A stretch of DNA of 64,000 bases from Ixodes scapularis (taxonomy: Eukaryota > Arthropoda > Arachnida > Ixodida > Ixodidae): positions 135,453,589 to 135,517,588 of the forward strand of contig NW_024609857.1 of NCBI RefSeq assembly GCF_016920785.2. Direction: 5' to 3'. Positions 21,438 through 34,365 of this stretch are shown in pieces. The notes below the pieces were generated by a model. The model saw only the letters and a list, made by a program, of their open reading frames with translations. It did not search any database and was not told where the DNA came from. The translations under genes were made by a program, and so were the position numbers. Within the stretch, counting starts at the first letter, position 1. Each line of letters begins with the position of its first letter.

Positions 21438-23384
21438 TGATTGGATCTTGAGAGAGCACCGCCAAGCGCACCACATGGTCGCCATTTTGGCTCATGAAAC
21501 GAGCACTTTCTCGTTGACCTCTTGGTGAGCCGATCTAAATTTGCTTAGGATAAGTAGCTTTGTAAAGACGTTTCTTGTATACAAAGATTTCGCTATCCCC
21601 TCACCGACGAAACACGTGTACATCTTCGTACTACCACCACATGCGGTGTTGGTGTTTGGAAATATCGAAAATTAATTTTATTGTTTTGCAATACGGAAGG
21701 TCAATATAATTGTAACAGACCCGTAGGGACGGGCATGATTGATAAGTTGATTGCATAATACACAGTGCTAAAGACGCATACACTGGCGAAGAACGCTTTG
21801 AGTGTGATGATGCTCCATGGTGATCTTGGTGCGACTGGATCAGAGCGACCTTCCTTTGCTTTGATAATTTGAAGGGCCGAAATGTCGATTTCCATAGTAA
21901 CCGAGCTTTCACAGTTAGCCGATTCCGCATGTTACAAGGCAGGGAGGGTAATGGGGTTATTTTTCCGGGATCGAGTGACAGCGGACACCCCCACTCGCCC
22001 TTTTTAGTTTTGCAGCAAACTCAGTGGGGCAATCTATCTGGTAGCACCGGCACGCCCCGGGTTCACATATATCTTCTCATTTTTTACTGACAATTTTTTC
22101 TTATCCTAAGAGTGAATTAAAGAATTCATGAAACGATATCGGATTGGAACGTTCATGACTTTGCAGAGACGTACTGCTCCTAGTGTGGCCCAATTATACT
22201 CAAACAGACAGCAATTAATTCACAAGCTTCTTTGTCGCGGTCATATGGTAGGGATACACAGGGAATATTTTTTTGCAGTCTTGTCTTCGCAAGGCTTGAT
22301 GACGTAATATGGGATCGAAACCACCCGCATGTGGACAGTCTAGGGTGGCTCATGGGCTGAACACGAGAATTGCAAGAGCACACTGCTTCGGCTCGTTAAA
22401 AACAGTGCCTGGGGAGACGCTCGGGTGGTTGCTCGTGTCCAACCACTCCCGTGATGAGAATAGCCAAACTCTAACAATGCCTGGAGCACAGCACGCGTTC
22501 TCTACTTTGCCAAACCCAGCGCGTGGCTATGATTAACGTTGGCACCATAGGATTGGCACCACGCCAAATGGCCGCTTGTTCTGTCTCTGGATTGAGGGGA
22601 TGAAGGATGCTCATGCTTCTCAAATTTATTGGGGACTGCCATTGACTAACGAAAGCCTAAGACAAGATTTTTTTAGTTATTAACGTTAAGGAGTGACTCG
22701 AAGAAGTAGTTAGAAAAAGCGGAAAAATCGTTCATGGCGCTTTATGGTTCATGGCAGGATTTTTTTTTTGATTTCCCTAAATAAAACTCGGATCAATCCC
22801 CAACGTTAACAAACGAATAAACTTGCCCTGGTTATTTCTTCCTCAGCAATCGCAGTCGGCAAATAAATTTCAGAAATATGAGCATTGTTCATCCCCTCAA
22901 CTCAGAGCCAGAACAAGGGGCCACTTCGGCTAGTGCCTATTTTTCGCCGCCAATGTTAATCATAGCAACGCGCCGGGTTCAGCAAACTTTAAAACGCGCG
23001 CTCAGCTTCAGGCATTGTTGCAGTTTGGTTATTCTCATCGCCGCAGTGGCTGGACACGAGCCACTACTGAGGGTCTCCCGAGGCATTGACTGTTGCGAGC
23101 CCAAGTCGAGTGCTCACGCAGTTCTCGTCTCCAATCCATTAACAGAACTCGACCGTCGTCAGGTGGGTTGTTTACAACGTTTTTTAAATTATGGTCAGTT
23201 GGACAACTCCCGGGTGGCGGCGGCTGCATTGTGTAGCGCTTCCGAGAGACGGCTATGGCGTCCCGTTGCGATCTAAGCGGGTGCCCCGCGGTCATGGTAT
23301 CACCCAGGCGCACACTTAAAAGCATGCTTCAAAGGCTCCAATAGTGCGGTACGCCCAGTGTTGGCATTAAAGTGTTTCAAGTCA
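21438..23384. other. 1.9 kb without recognised genes
   Basis: Open frames up to 132 codons (22878-23276) occur but carry no motif I recognise and have no supporting context. No bounded repeat found. Confidence 0.4.
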
Positions 23385-23550
23385 AGGTACGTTTATACTC
23401 CAAAGTAACGTCGAAGGGCGTGGCGTAGCGCAGCGCGCACAGATACTGATTGGTCTCAGATATCGAGTTCCTGGTTGCCGGCTAATGAAAGGCGCTCGTT
23501 CTGCGCTACGCTGCGCTTACTGCGCTCAAAGTCGAAGTATGAACATCCCT
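23385..23550. mobile_element. Short MITE, TATACTTC family, copy 1
   Basis: The left end GGTACGTTTATACTCCAAAG is inverted relative to the right end CTTTGAGC side (reverse: GGGATGTTCATACTTCGACT). Inner GCGCAGCG segments also pair. The right end resembles the ends of the 35807-36073 element. Confidence 0.4.
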
Positions 23551-23559
23551 TAACATTGT

Positions 23560-24245
23560 TACAGGTAACGGGTTACTTTTTCCAGTAACAACGTACCCTT
23601 TGCTTTTTTTCAAAACAGTAATGGGTAAATTACATCACTTATTCCAAGTAACGGGTGATGTAGTTACGTTCCTCGTTACATCTTCTCACAGGCTCTAAAA
23701 AGTACACTTCTTGAAGTACAATTTTTTTCTTATATATATATTTCGTTTCACCTTAAGTCCAGACGCAGCCGACTCAACGAGGTGATGGGACCGATCAGAC
23801 AGTGTCAAAAGGCACCATCATAGTATTGTCATGTTTTTGTATCCTGGTCAATCATCGCTGAACCAATCATAAACACAAAAGACCCAGTGACTTGCGCTTT
23901 TTATGCTGCTTGATTGGTCCCCTTCCTTCGTAGTGTTGACTACTTCTTGACTTAAGCTAAGAAAACGTATATGCGTCAGGTCATTAATTATTGCACTCAT
24001 TTCACATACCTTCAAACGTTTGCCCGTCCTTTCCCCACGCAAAACATTCTGCTCTAGAAAAACCCCAAGGCGCACGACCTTTGTCCCAAATGTCTAAAAA
24101 AGCAGTCGAAAAAAACTATATTAACGTGAATTTTTAAATAAAAAGTAACGCAAAATTAACGTGCGTTCCCTTTATCGGTAACTGTAACGCGTTTCTTTTA
24201 TTTTGAGGTACCGTAGATTGGTAACGCGTTCTTTTATTTTGACCG
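23560..24245. repeat. GTAACG-rich repeat, possible MITE
   Basis: GTAACGGGTTACTTTTTCC motifs at the left (about 23567) are echoed by AAAGTAACGC and GTAACGCGTTCTTTTATTTT at the right (24140-24245). This suggests an element with inverted GTAACG-rich ends. Boundaries are uncertain. Confidence 0.3.
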
Positions 24246-24481
24246 TAAGAAGTAGCACGTTTCGCTACTCTTTTTTTTCGGTCACCTCTACCACGGCCAC
24301 TCTACAGCACTTGGTACGCGGAACACGGTAACGGTTTTACTAAAATACCCAATTTTTCCTGCGACCTACTTTACTAATCTGACGCGCGAGCAGAAAATTT
24401 TGTTATTTGACCGATGCTTTCAGGCATGCTACGGAGAAATTCGCTAAAACCACAGATAGATGCACTTCGTGGCGAGGAAAC

Positions 24482-26539
24482 ATTGTACACATCGCGACAC
24501 TGTTAGCGCGAACAGTCGACAGGTGTCAGATTCGTACCGGTGGCGCCACCTAGCGGCCTCTGATGGCGAACCTCGCGCATGCGCAGAAAGGTCATAGGGT
24601 TCGAGAGTATAACGACCTACTCCAAAACAATGTTCAGACCGGCTCATTTGACGAACTCGAGTTTGTTTTTCTCGCGACTTTGTATTTTTATAGCGGCGCG
24701 CCATCTGCATTCTAATAGACTGTCTCGTCTGCTTTCACGTTCTTCGTTTGCGCGCCCACCACGTCTGCGTTGTCGGTGTTTCCGTTCTGTGCGTCCTTAC
24801 CAACGTCTGCTTCGGGCTCCGCCGCACTACTCCGAGGTGAATTTCGTCGAGGTGCCCGCGTCGGCTAGCGGGCGTAGGGGTTCTTTTGGCGTCCGCGTCG
24901 GCATTTTCGGCTTGTCGGCGCAGTTTCTTGACGTCGCGTCTCTCCGAAGGGAATGTCGTCGAAGTGCTCGCGTCGGCCAGCGGTCGTAGGGGGCTTTTTG
25001 GCGTCCGCATCGGGCCTGTTGGGTTTATCGGCGCAGTTTCTTGACGTCGCGTCTCTCCGAAGGGAATGTCGTCGAAGTGCTCGCGTCGGCCAGCGGTCGT
25101 AAGGGACGTTTTGGCGTGCGCATCGGAGTTTTCGGCTTGGCGGCGCAGTTTCTTGACGTCGCGTCCCTCCGAAAGGAATGTCGTCGAAGTGCTCGCGTCG
25201 GCCAGCGGTCGTACGGGGCTTTTTGGCGTCCGCATCGGCATTTTCGGTTTGTCGGCGCAGTTTCTTGACGTCGCGTCTCTCCGAAGGGAATGTCGTCGAA
25301 GTGCTCGCGTCGGCCAGCGGTCGTAGGGTGCTTTTTGGCGTCCTGTTCGGCGTGTTCGGTTTATCGGCGCAGTTTTTTGACGTCGCGTCTCTCCGAAGGG
25401 AATGTCGTCGAAGTGCTCGCGTCGGCCAGCGGTCGTAGGGGGCTTTTTGGCGTCCTGTTCGGCGTTTTCGGCTTTTCGGCGCGGTTTCTTCACGATCGCG
25501 TCTCTCTGAGGGGAATGTCGTCGAAGTGCTCACGATGGCTAGCGGTCGCAGCGGCCCTTTGGCGTCCGCTTCGGCGTTTTCGGCTCGTCGGTGCTATGCT
25601 TTTTACGTCGCGCCTCTCCAAGTGGAATGCCATCCAAGTGCTCGCGACGGCTAGAGGTCATAGCGGTCTTCGTCACGTGTGCTTCGGCGTTTTCGGCTCG
25701 TTGGTATGTTTCTTGACGTCGCTTCCCTCCGAGGGGAATGTCGTCGAAGTGCTCGCATCGCCTAGCGGTCGAAGTGGCCTTCGTGAAGTCCCCTTCGGCG
25801 TCTTCGGGTTGCTGGCGCTGCATATCTTGACGTCTTTTCCTCCGCGGCGAATGTCGTCAACGTGCTCGTGCTGTCTTTGTTCCCCGCCATTGTGTTTGCG
25901 TTCGGCTGGCAGCTTTGTCCCTCCAGACAATACATGTGAAATGTAAGAACTCAAAGAAATTGCGAGACAGGTTTAGAACTGCTCGTCAAATTTATTCAAT
26001 AAAAATGAAAAATAAAATGCACGGGTAGATCGTCACCTGGTTCCTTTATGTAATAAACATACACGTGAAACTGCATGTTTCGCTCACGCTGTAGTTAACA
26101 GCGTCATTAAATACACTAGATACAAAGAGGATCCCGTATAAGCGCATAGTGCGTGGCTAAATACAAATGCATAACTGTTTCAACTCCTGTGCTCTTTATT
26201 TTGATCGAACTCAGAAGTTGCGTGCACCGTCGTGGAAGCTACAAATGTCCTAAAGCGATAAGGAGCGCGTCCCCTATATTAAAAAAAAATTAAAAAACAG
26301 CGCACAGACACTTTTTGCGTTATTTTTCGTGTTGACGTTGCATTATCTACATTCGATGATCGCACAAATTAACTTTAGGTGTATGTCAGCGCCGTTGTTC
26401 GTCTACCTTCTCGTTATTGTCCGTGTCTTTGAGCAGTTTTTAAGTTTTTAACCATGAAATACCAATTTTCCCAGACGTCAAGGTTAGTCAACTTCAATTT
26501 TCGAGGTTGTTTTCCTCCGCGCGTTGTCGTCTGCTTGCG
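24482..26539 (+). repeat. Left arm of 6.2-kb inverted repeat
   Basis: This 2.06-kb arm begins ATTGTACACATCGCGAC and is nearly identical to the reverse complement of 27806-30659. For example, the 93-codon frames at 25673-25954 and 28393-28674 are identical. It carries about ten 112-bp tandem units (24840 to about 25900), then unique sequence. The structure resembles Foldback-type transposons, whose long inverted ends contain tandem subrepeats. No target duplication is visible next to 24482 and 30659, so an inverted segmental duplication is the alternative. Confidence 0.85.
24835..25900 (+). repeat. 112-bp tandem repeat array (left arm)
   Basis: Units contain GTCGTCGAAGTGCTCGCGTC, GGCCAGCGGTCGTA, TTTTTGGCGTCC, then TTGACGTCGCGTCTCTCCGA at 112-base spacing (for example 24948, 25060, 25172, 25284, 25396). 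Units toward 25900 are more diverged. Open frames exist on both strands because the unit lacks stops in several frames. They are not evidence of a gene. Confidence 0.9.
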
Positions 26540-27805
26540 CAACCCACACATACAGTCTTGGAATTGCAGCGTCTACGCAGAAGCGGATCCAGAACTCCGT
26601 TTTAAGGGGGGGGGGGGGGGGGGGGGGGGGAGGGGGGACGGACAATTTGTAAGGATACTATTCTCTCATTCTTTCTTATGCACCGGGACGTTCACCCATG
26701 TCAAATTGCCCTCCGAAAAGGGGGGAGGGGGGGGGGGGGGGGGGGACAGCCGCCCCTGTCGCCCCCCCCCCCCCCCCCCCCCCCCTTGGATCCGCCCCTG
26801 GTCTGCGCACACCTGTTAGCTCTACCGTATTTTGAATGACGCTCCTCGTGCCCCAGATTTTTCCGACTCCTTCATCAAAGCTCCTAACACATGCATAGAA
26901 ATTTGTTTCGCCTTTTGAGGATAATACGATGGTTTGGAGGTGCACGGCACTGGTGATTCCGCGGTAGCCATCGTCGGATTGTGAGGGTGAGTCCAAGGAA
27001 GAATGGCAAGTAAAGAGGATACGCTCTTTACTTACAGAAGAGAGGAAAACAAATTTTTGAAGTGGGGGAAAAATAACTAGAAATTATAAGCTTGGGGGAA
27101 AAAAAAGGCTAGTCTTAGAATAGCGTCTTTCCGGCGCAACACAAAAGGCAAACGAGCGCGACAAAAATATAGTTTCTGCATTTATTGTATATGCGGAGTG
27201 TCTTGACTCAAGAAAAAAACGTTTTGTTGAAAATAACATTTTTCACTCCCTCTCAATCGGCTGCCACGACGATCTCCCGTCATGTCCGTTCACATCGTTT
27301 CCGCCCGAGCGGTCGATCATCTACTCTCATCGAGAAGCTTTTGCCTATCGCAAGCACTAAGTTGCCGGTGATCACTGCCCGCCCTAATGTGTGTTCATTA
27401 TAGTTTGTGGAAATCACCTCTGGTAGAAATGTAATGTCGTACTGTACTAGAACTCGCAGTCGCGAGGACGCTGCTGCGCTGTTTTCGAAGGCGGCTCGGC
27501 CTGGCTTTAGCCGTTCGAGCCTAGCGGGACCATAGAATCCAGCAGAAACACCTACAGTATAAATTAATCCAATAAATGTCCTTTCAGGGGAAATCGATCG
27601 GAAAAGTACAGATATATGAGATGTGTGCTGTTGTAGCATATCAACACAAACGGCTTTTTTTTTTCTATTGGAACTTTTTCTTGCTGTGTAAGAGGTAGCC
27701 TGTTTACACACTCTAGCCTTCGCCTGCGGTGCACACCATTTATGAAACTGGGTACAGTGCCAGCGTAGTCGAGAAGTAGACAAAATGTAATACAGTAACC
27801 AAACA
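26540..27805. other. Asymmetric spacer of the 6.2-kb inverted repeat
   Basis: This 1.27-kb centre is not shared between the arms. It holds a MITE (26578-26800) and unique sequence to 27805. A minus-strand frame (27891-27280, 203 codons) starts inside the right arm and crosses into the spacer. It has no motif I recognise, and a similar start exists in the left arm (26454). Confidence 0.6.
26578..26800. mobile_element. MITE with GCGGATCCA ends and G/C tracts
   Basis: Left end CAGAAGCGGATCCA and complementary right end CAGGGGCGGATCCA are flanked by GTCTACG (26571-26577) and GTCTGCG (26801-26807), a probable 7-8 bp target duplication with one mismatch. Just inside are long G tracts (26607-26632, about 26720-26746) and a C tract (26762-26785) that can pair. 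Confidence 0.55.
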
Positions 27806-30659
27806 CGCAAGCAGACGACAACGCGCGGAGGAAAACAATCTCGAAAATTGAAGTTGACTAACCTTGACGTCTGGGAAAATTGGTATTTCATGGTTAAAAA
27901 CTTAAAAACTGCTCAAAGACACGGACAATAACGAGAAGGTAGACGAACAACGGCGCTGACATACACCTAAAGTTATTTTGTGCGATCATCGAATGTAGAT
28001 AATGCAACGTCAACACGAAAAATAAGGCAAAAAGTGTCTGTGCGCTGTTTTTTAATTTTTTTTTTTAATATAGGGGACGCCCTCCTTATCGCTTTAGGAC
28101 ATTTGTAGCTTCCACGACGGTGCACGCAACTTCTGAGTTCGATCAAAATAAAGAGCACAGGAGTTGAAACAGTTATGCATTTGTATTTAGCCACGCACTA
28201 TGCGCTTATACGGGATCCTCTTTGTATCTAGTGTATTTAATGACGCTGTTAACTACAGCGTGAGCGAAACATGCAGTTTCACGTGTATGTTTATTACATA
28301 AAGGAACCAGGTGACGATCTACCCGTGCATTTTATTTTTCATTTTTATTGAATAAATTTGACGAGCAGTTCTAAACCTGTCTCGCAATTTCTTTGAGTTC
28401 TTACATTTCACATGTATTGTCTGGAGGGACAAAGCTGCCAGCCGAACGCAAACACAATGGCGGGGAACAAAGACAGCACGAGCACGTTGACGACATTCGC
28501 CGCGGAGGAAAAGACGTCAAGATATGCAGCGCCAGCAACCCGAAGACGCCGAAGGGGACTTCACGAAGGCCACTTCGACCGCTAGGCGATGCGAGCACTT
28601 CGACGACATTCCCCTCGGAGGGAAGCGACGTCAAGAAACATACCAACGAGCCGAAAACGCCGAAGCACACGTGACGAAGACCGCTATGACCTCTAGCCGT
28701 CGCGAGCACTTGGATGGCATTCCACTTGGAGAGGCGCGACGTAAAAAAACATAGCACCGACGAGCCGAAAACGCCGAAGCGGACGCCAAAGGGCCGCTGC
28801 GACCGCTAGCCATCGTGAGCACTTCGACGACATTCCCCTCAGAGAGACGCGATCGTGAAGAAACCGCGCCGAAAAGCCGAAAACGCCGAACAGGACGCCA
28901 AAAAGCCCCCTACGACCGCTGGCCGACGCGAGCACTTCGACGACATTCCCTTCGGAGAGACGCGACGTCAAGAAACTGCGCCGATAAACCGAACACGCCG
29001 AACAGGACGCCAAAAAGCCCCCTACGACCGCTGGCCGACGCGAGCACTTCGACGACATTCCCTTCGGAGAGACGCGACGTCAAGAAACTGCGCCGATAAA
29101 CCGAACACGCCGAACAGGACGCCAAAAAGCCCCCTACGACCGCTGGCCGACGCGAGCACCTCGACGACATCCCCTTCGGAGAGACGCGACGTCAAGAAAC
29201 TGCGCCGATAAACCCAACAGGCCCGATGCGGACGCCAAAAAACGCCGTACGACCGCTGGCCGACGCGAGCACTTCGACGACATTCCCTTCGGAGAGACGC
29301 GACGTCAAGAAACTGCGCCGACAAACCGAAAATGCCGATGCGGACGCCAAAAAGCCCCGTACGACCGCTGGCCGACGCGAGCACTTCGACGACTTTCCTT
29401 TCGGAGGGACGTGACGTCAAGAAACTGCGCCGCCAAGCCGAAAACTCCGATGCGCACGCCAAAAAGTCCCTTACGACCGCTGGAAGACGCGAGCACTTCG
29501 ACGACATTCCCTTCGGAGAGACGCGACGTCAAGAAACTGTGCCGACAAACCGAAAATGCCGATGCGGACGCCAAAAAGCCCCGTACGACCGCTGGCCGAC
29601 GCGAGCACTTCGACGACTTTCCTTTCGGAGGGACGCGACGTCAAGAAACTGCGCCGCCAAGCCGAAAACTCCGATGCGCACGCCAAAAAGTCCCTTACGA
29701 CCGCTGGAAGACGCGAGCACTTCGACGACATTCCCTTCGGAGAGACGCGACGTCAAGGAACCGCGCCGATAAACCGAAAAACCGAAAATGCCGATGCGGA
29801 CGCCAAAAAGCCCCGTACGACCGCTGGCCGACGCGAGCACTTCGACGACATTCCTTTCGGAGGGACGCGACGTCAAGAAACTGCGCCGCCAAGCCGAAAA
29901 CTCCGATGCGCACGCCAAAAAGTCCCTTACGACCGCTGGCCGACGCGAGCACTTCGACGACATTCCCTTCGGAGAGACGCGACGTCAAGAAACTGCGCCG
30001 ATAAACCGAACACGCCGAACAGGACGCCAAAAAGCCCCCTACGACCGCTAGCCGACGCGGGCACCTCGACGACATCCCCTTCGGAGAGACGCGACGTCAA
30101 GAAACTGCGCCGATAAACCCAACAGGCCCGATGCGGACGCCAAAAAGCCCCCTACGACCGCTGGCCGACGCGAGCACTTCGACGACATTCCCTTCGGAGA
30201 GACGCGACGTCAAGAAACTGCGCCGACAAGCCGAAAATGCCGACGCGGACGCCAAAAGAACCCCTACGGCCGCTAGCCGACGCGGGCACCTCGACGAAAT
30301 TCACCTCGGAGTAGTGCGGCGGAGCCCGAAGCAGACGTTGGTAAGGACGCACAGAACGGAAACACCGACAACGCAAACGTGGTGGGCGCGCAAACGAAGA
30401 ACGTGAAAGCAGACGAGACAGTCTATTAGAATGCAGATGGCGCGCCGCTATAAAAATACAAAGTCGCGAGAAAAACAAACTCGAGTTCGTCAAATGAGCC
30501 GGTCTGAACATTGTTTTGGAGTAGGTCGTTATACTCTCGAACCCTATGACGTTTCTGCGCATGCGCGAGGTTCGCCATCAGTGGCCGCTAGGTGGCGCCA
30601 CCACTACGAATCTGACGCTTGTCGACTGTTCGCGCTAACAGTGTCGCGATGTGTACAAT
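27806..30659 (-). repeat. Right arm of 6.2-kb inverted repeat
   Basis: Reverse complement of 24482-26539 but about 800 bp longer. The extra length is close to seven 112-bp units and lies in the tandem array. The outer end reads GTGTACAAT at 30659. The inner end CGCAAGCAGACGACAACGCG pairs with 26520-26539. High similarity outside the array implies a recent duplication or homogenisation between arms. Confidence 0.85.
28580..30300 (-). repeat. 112-bp tandem repeat array (right arm)
   Basis: About fifteen units with GACGCGAGCACTTCGACGAC at close to 112-base spacing (for example 28921, 29033, 29145, 29257, 29369, 29482, 29594). Subsets alternate between ACACGCCGAACAGGACGCC and ATGCCGATGCGGACGCC variants. 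A two-unit higher-order block at about 29330-29555 recurs at 29555-29780 and again in part to 29930, which suggests local duplication of blocks. Confidence 0.9.
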
Positions 30660-33600
30660 ATTCGAGCACTTTACTTTTTTGCTTTGACGCGCATGCTATC
30701 TTTAAATACACTTTGTTCAGCGGTAATTATTGGCTTGACAACTCCTACGGCGGCTTGGTTGGCCGCGTGCCAACGCCTTTCAGAGCAGCAGGCTAGCAGA
30801 CGAGCAGACGACGGGCAAAGGACCGATCCTATCGGAACCGCAGCGCCACCGTTTCACCGGCTACTGCCCGCTCCGGTGTCATGGCGCGCCCGCGCTCTTT
30901 TCCAACTGACACTAATCTAAAAACGCTGGTTGTTTCGACCCCAAAATTACGTCATCAAGCTTTACGAACGCAAGACTGAAATAAATAGTCGCCTTTTATC
31001 CTCGCAATTTCAGAGCGACCAAAAAGCTTCAGATTCAGTTGCGGTCAGTGCGAGTATACTTATGCCATACAAGGACCAGTACTACTCTATAGAGTCATGA
31101 ACATTCCAGCCTGATATCAGTTTATGACCACTTTAAATCTCATACTGCTATCCGTGGTTACTTCGAGGAGATAGCGTGCATGTTTCATTTCGCGAATACT
31201 GCAAAACCCACCCTAAATTTCAAAACCGGAATTGAGTGGGGGCTATTTGCACATTGGTGGCACCATGCTTCAATTCACACGAGAAAGAGCAAATCGGAAA
31301 GGCATGGACGTCTTCCAGTAAATTCTGCTTTAACGGCTAGAACAAGAATGATAACCGAATGTGAACTTCGACGGTGTTGCTGTTAGTATGTAATTGCCCC
31401 AAGATTCCGCCGCGTTTTGAGAGACCATCAAACATGTTGGTCACAGTTAATAATCTTTGTCGTTGCGTCACACGTGGGAATCACGTTCGTCTCCGCACGC
31501 TCTCTCGGGCTGTTCGTGCTCGGCGCCTAGGGAATGTAAGAGAATTTTCGCCCCTTCAATGAAAAACGTCATGAAGATGAACGGATATGCGGCTTTGTGA
31601 GAAATGAAAACTTCGCGACAATATTTCCGCTCCTCCTCCCATTGTGTCATAACACAAATAATATTTGTTTGACCAGACGTGTGACTCTGGAAACGCTTTT
31701 ACCAAATACGATATAGCTTCGCCAATACTGGAAACTCCTCCGAAAACACATAGGAGCGGCGGCGAACGTGACAGTGGCGCCTCTAACGGACTCGGAGTCT
31801 ACGAAAGCAGTCGTCGCAATGGAAAAGTATAGGCTCCGCGACGTCCTCGAGCTTTACGAGCCCCGTATCGTCCGTCACCCTAACGGCAGAAACAATTTAT
31901 TACGGTCAGTTCGCTTGCAAAGCGGAATCCACTGATCGCAACTGCAACGACAATCGAATAACAACGGGCGCATAAACAAAGATAAAGCAGTTTATTTAGC
32001 GGTCTCAAACGCCTCTCAGGGGATCACACGCGTTTGAAACGCGTCTGGGAAGCGGAAAAAAGGCGTTTAGCTACTCGAACTACGTCGTAATCGTTAAAAC
32101 ATGCAAAAACGACATGTTAATATTACCAGAGCAAGCGCACGAGCTGCTGGAGCATAAAAACAAAACCAAAAAATAAGGATAAAAATGAACGTGCAAACAC
32201 CTACCGAACTTTGCAGAAAAAATGGTGTCGCCATTCCCGACGAAAATAAGAAGAAACGGGAAAGAGAAGCGAACAACGGCGAATAAAACAAAGAAGCTAG
32301 CAAAAAACTTTTTCAACGACGACGATCGTTGCGGGGCTTATAGAAAAAAATAAAGAAAAATGGAAAGCAGCAAATGAATAGCTGGTGGTCGCCACCGGTG
32401 TTCACGACAAACAAAGCGGAAGCAACAGACGAAACTAATGAAAAAGAAGAAAGCGACCTTTTTTTTTTTCAGCTGCTTGTTGTACATTTCTTTATTTGCT
32501 TTCGCGGCGTAGGTACGAACTAAAAACAAAACAAGGGAAATAAATAACGTAGTGCAGCTCACACTGCCCGGTAAAAAAGAATCGCAGAAATGTTTTGGTC
32601 GCAGGCAGCAATCTTCTATATGTGCTAGCAGTGAGTAACCTTTTTTTGCTTTCGAATTTCTTTTTCCAGTGACTTTGGCGGGTTGTTCGTTCGCTCGCTT
32701 GACGAAGCCGTTTAAAAGTGCATTCAAGTACTTGTTGACGTAGGTGTCCGTAGGTTGACGTAGGAAGCAGAAGAAAGATTTTCCACCACATCGCACAAAC
32801 TTGTTCTTGAATGCGGCCGGTTGATCAACAAACGATGACCGTAGCAGACGTGCCGGCCGGAGTACACAAATAAAATTCGAATAAAAATAGGTAACGAGCT
32901 TACACTTCTTAATGTATTTAATAAATATCAAAAAGCACGTATGACGATTTTGGATTAGAAACTCAATCGAAGGCGAAAATAGGAGGTTATCGCAGACGAC
33001 AGTGGAAGAAAACAACAACAGCAAAGTTGCAGACGGCCCTCAAAATGCCCGGGCCTAGCGCAGACGAACCTGGGGTAGTAAGCGCCGAAGCGAAGGAAAG
33101 GGAGTAAAAACTAAGCCAAACAAAGCAAGGATACGCAATTGTTTACACGTCGGGCAAAAAAAAAAAGCAAAAAAGCAAACAAAAAATATACACATCAACA
33201 TATAAGCCGGAGGAAGAAATAACGCGGCAGAGTGGCGTCGCCTCAAAAATATAAAAGAAAGAAGACTCAAAAATGGGAAGAGTGGAGACGGTTCAACGGG
33301 TGTCGGCCTTTATCGTAGAAGTAAAGCAGCGAAGCAGAAGATGTTGGTCGTCCCCGCGCTAACAATCGGAATTTGTGCACTGTAAACAACGTGACTGAAA
33401 TCATCTTTTTTCGCGGGGCTACGACGCTCTCCCCTTCTGTCTTTGCAAGCGCGAGAAGTCTGCTTTTTTCGTAACTCCGCTTTTGTTAATCTATAATCGC
33501 GTCAGATTTGCATACGCACAACGCCTTCTTTCGGAGCATACTGACATCGCCGTAACGTACGTGGTTCGAAATTGAAATCTGCTTCTTCATCCGGAGACGA

Positions 33601-34365
33601 TCTTAACGGGATTAGCCAGCTCGCCTGTTCGACGAAACGGTTATAAGCAAGACACTCACGAGAAATGGGAATTGCAACGACAAAACGAATTGACTGATAA
33701 GAACAATAAAGTTGAAACGAAGCTATGTTCTGAAATGTTAGTACATTTCCTTTTTTCACGAAACAGCGCGAAGGCATACATTTGTGTTTTGCTTGGCTTA
33801 CATAAGTTGTGACAGAATGTTTTCTTTGGGAGAACTCCGAAATCGCACCCAGAAAGCTGTAACATCTTTCCCACGCGCAGAGAATGTCCTTCACTCATGA
33901 GCTGGCACCCATTTTTTAACTTTTAAAGCAACGAATGTCCGTGACAATTTTTTTTCGTTGGTCACCTCGCACGGAGATAGGCAAAACCAATGCGTTTTGG
34001 AGAATTTGTCTGCCAGTGGAGACTCCGAGCTCGCCAGGGGCGCTGCAATCACTTTTCGCCCGTTTTCCGCGGGAGTTGCCAGTATTGGCTTCCACGGTAT
34101 TTGCTTTTACTCAGCGCGCTCCCTGCGGCGGTACATTAACCCACTCTGCCGCTTGTCCATATATCTTTGAGTACAAGCGTAGCAGAGGCTACAAGTACAA
34201 GCTCTGGTCCTTCAGTATCCTTGCTAAGCAGGCGCGCTCTTGAGTGCAAGCCTCTGTCAGGGCAGTGTGCTCGTACTTCTAGCTTTGGATTCGGTCGCAC
34301 ATTAAGTGAAATGGACTCTACGAGAGCCAGATATCGCACAACATAGGTTTGCAGAGCCGTAAAAT
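30660..34365. other. 3.7 kb without recognised genes
   Basis: Sequence is moderately AT-rich. A 228-codon minus-strand frame (33024-32338) is Phe/Leu/Lys-rich, as expected from T-rich sequence, and has no recognised motif. I do not call it a gene. No bounded repeat was identified. Confidence 0.4.

Noticed and set aside
24735..25946. Overlapping long frames (up to 252 codons) on both strands in the 112-bp array, and their mirror images at 28393-30406
   Set aside because: The frames follow the tandem repeat. The unit is not a multiple of three, so each frame cycles through all phases, and both strands are open at once. This is repeat composition, not a protein.
27280..27891. 203-codon minus-strand frame from the right arm into the spacer
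   Set aside because: No recognised motif. The corresponding start in the left arm (26454) runs into homopolymer tracts, so the frame is not conserved between arms. It is described with the spacer, not called as a gene.
32338..33024. 228-codon minus-strand frame
   Set aside because: Phe/Leu/Lys composition follows T-rich sequence; no domain, no neighbouring exon evidence.
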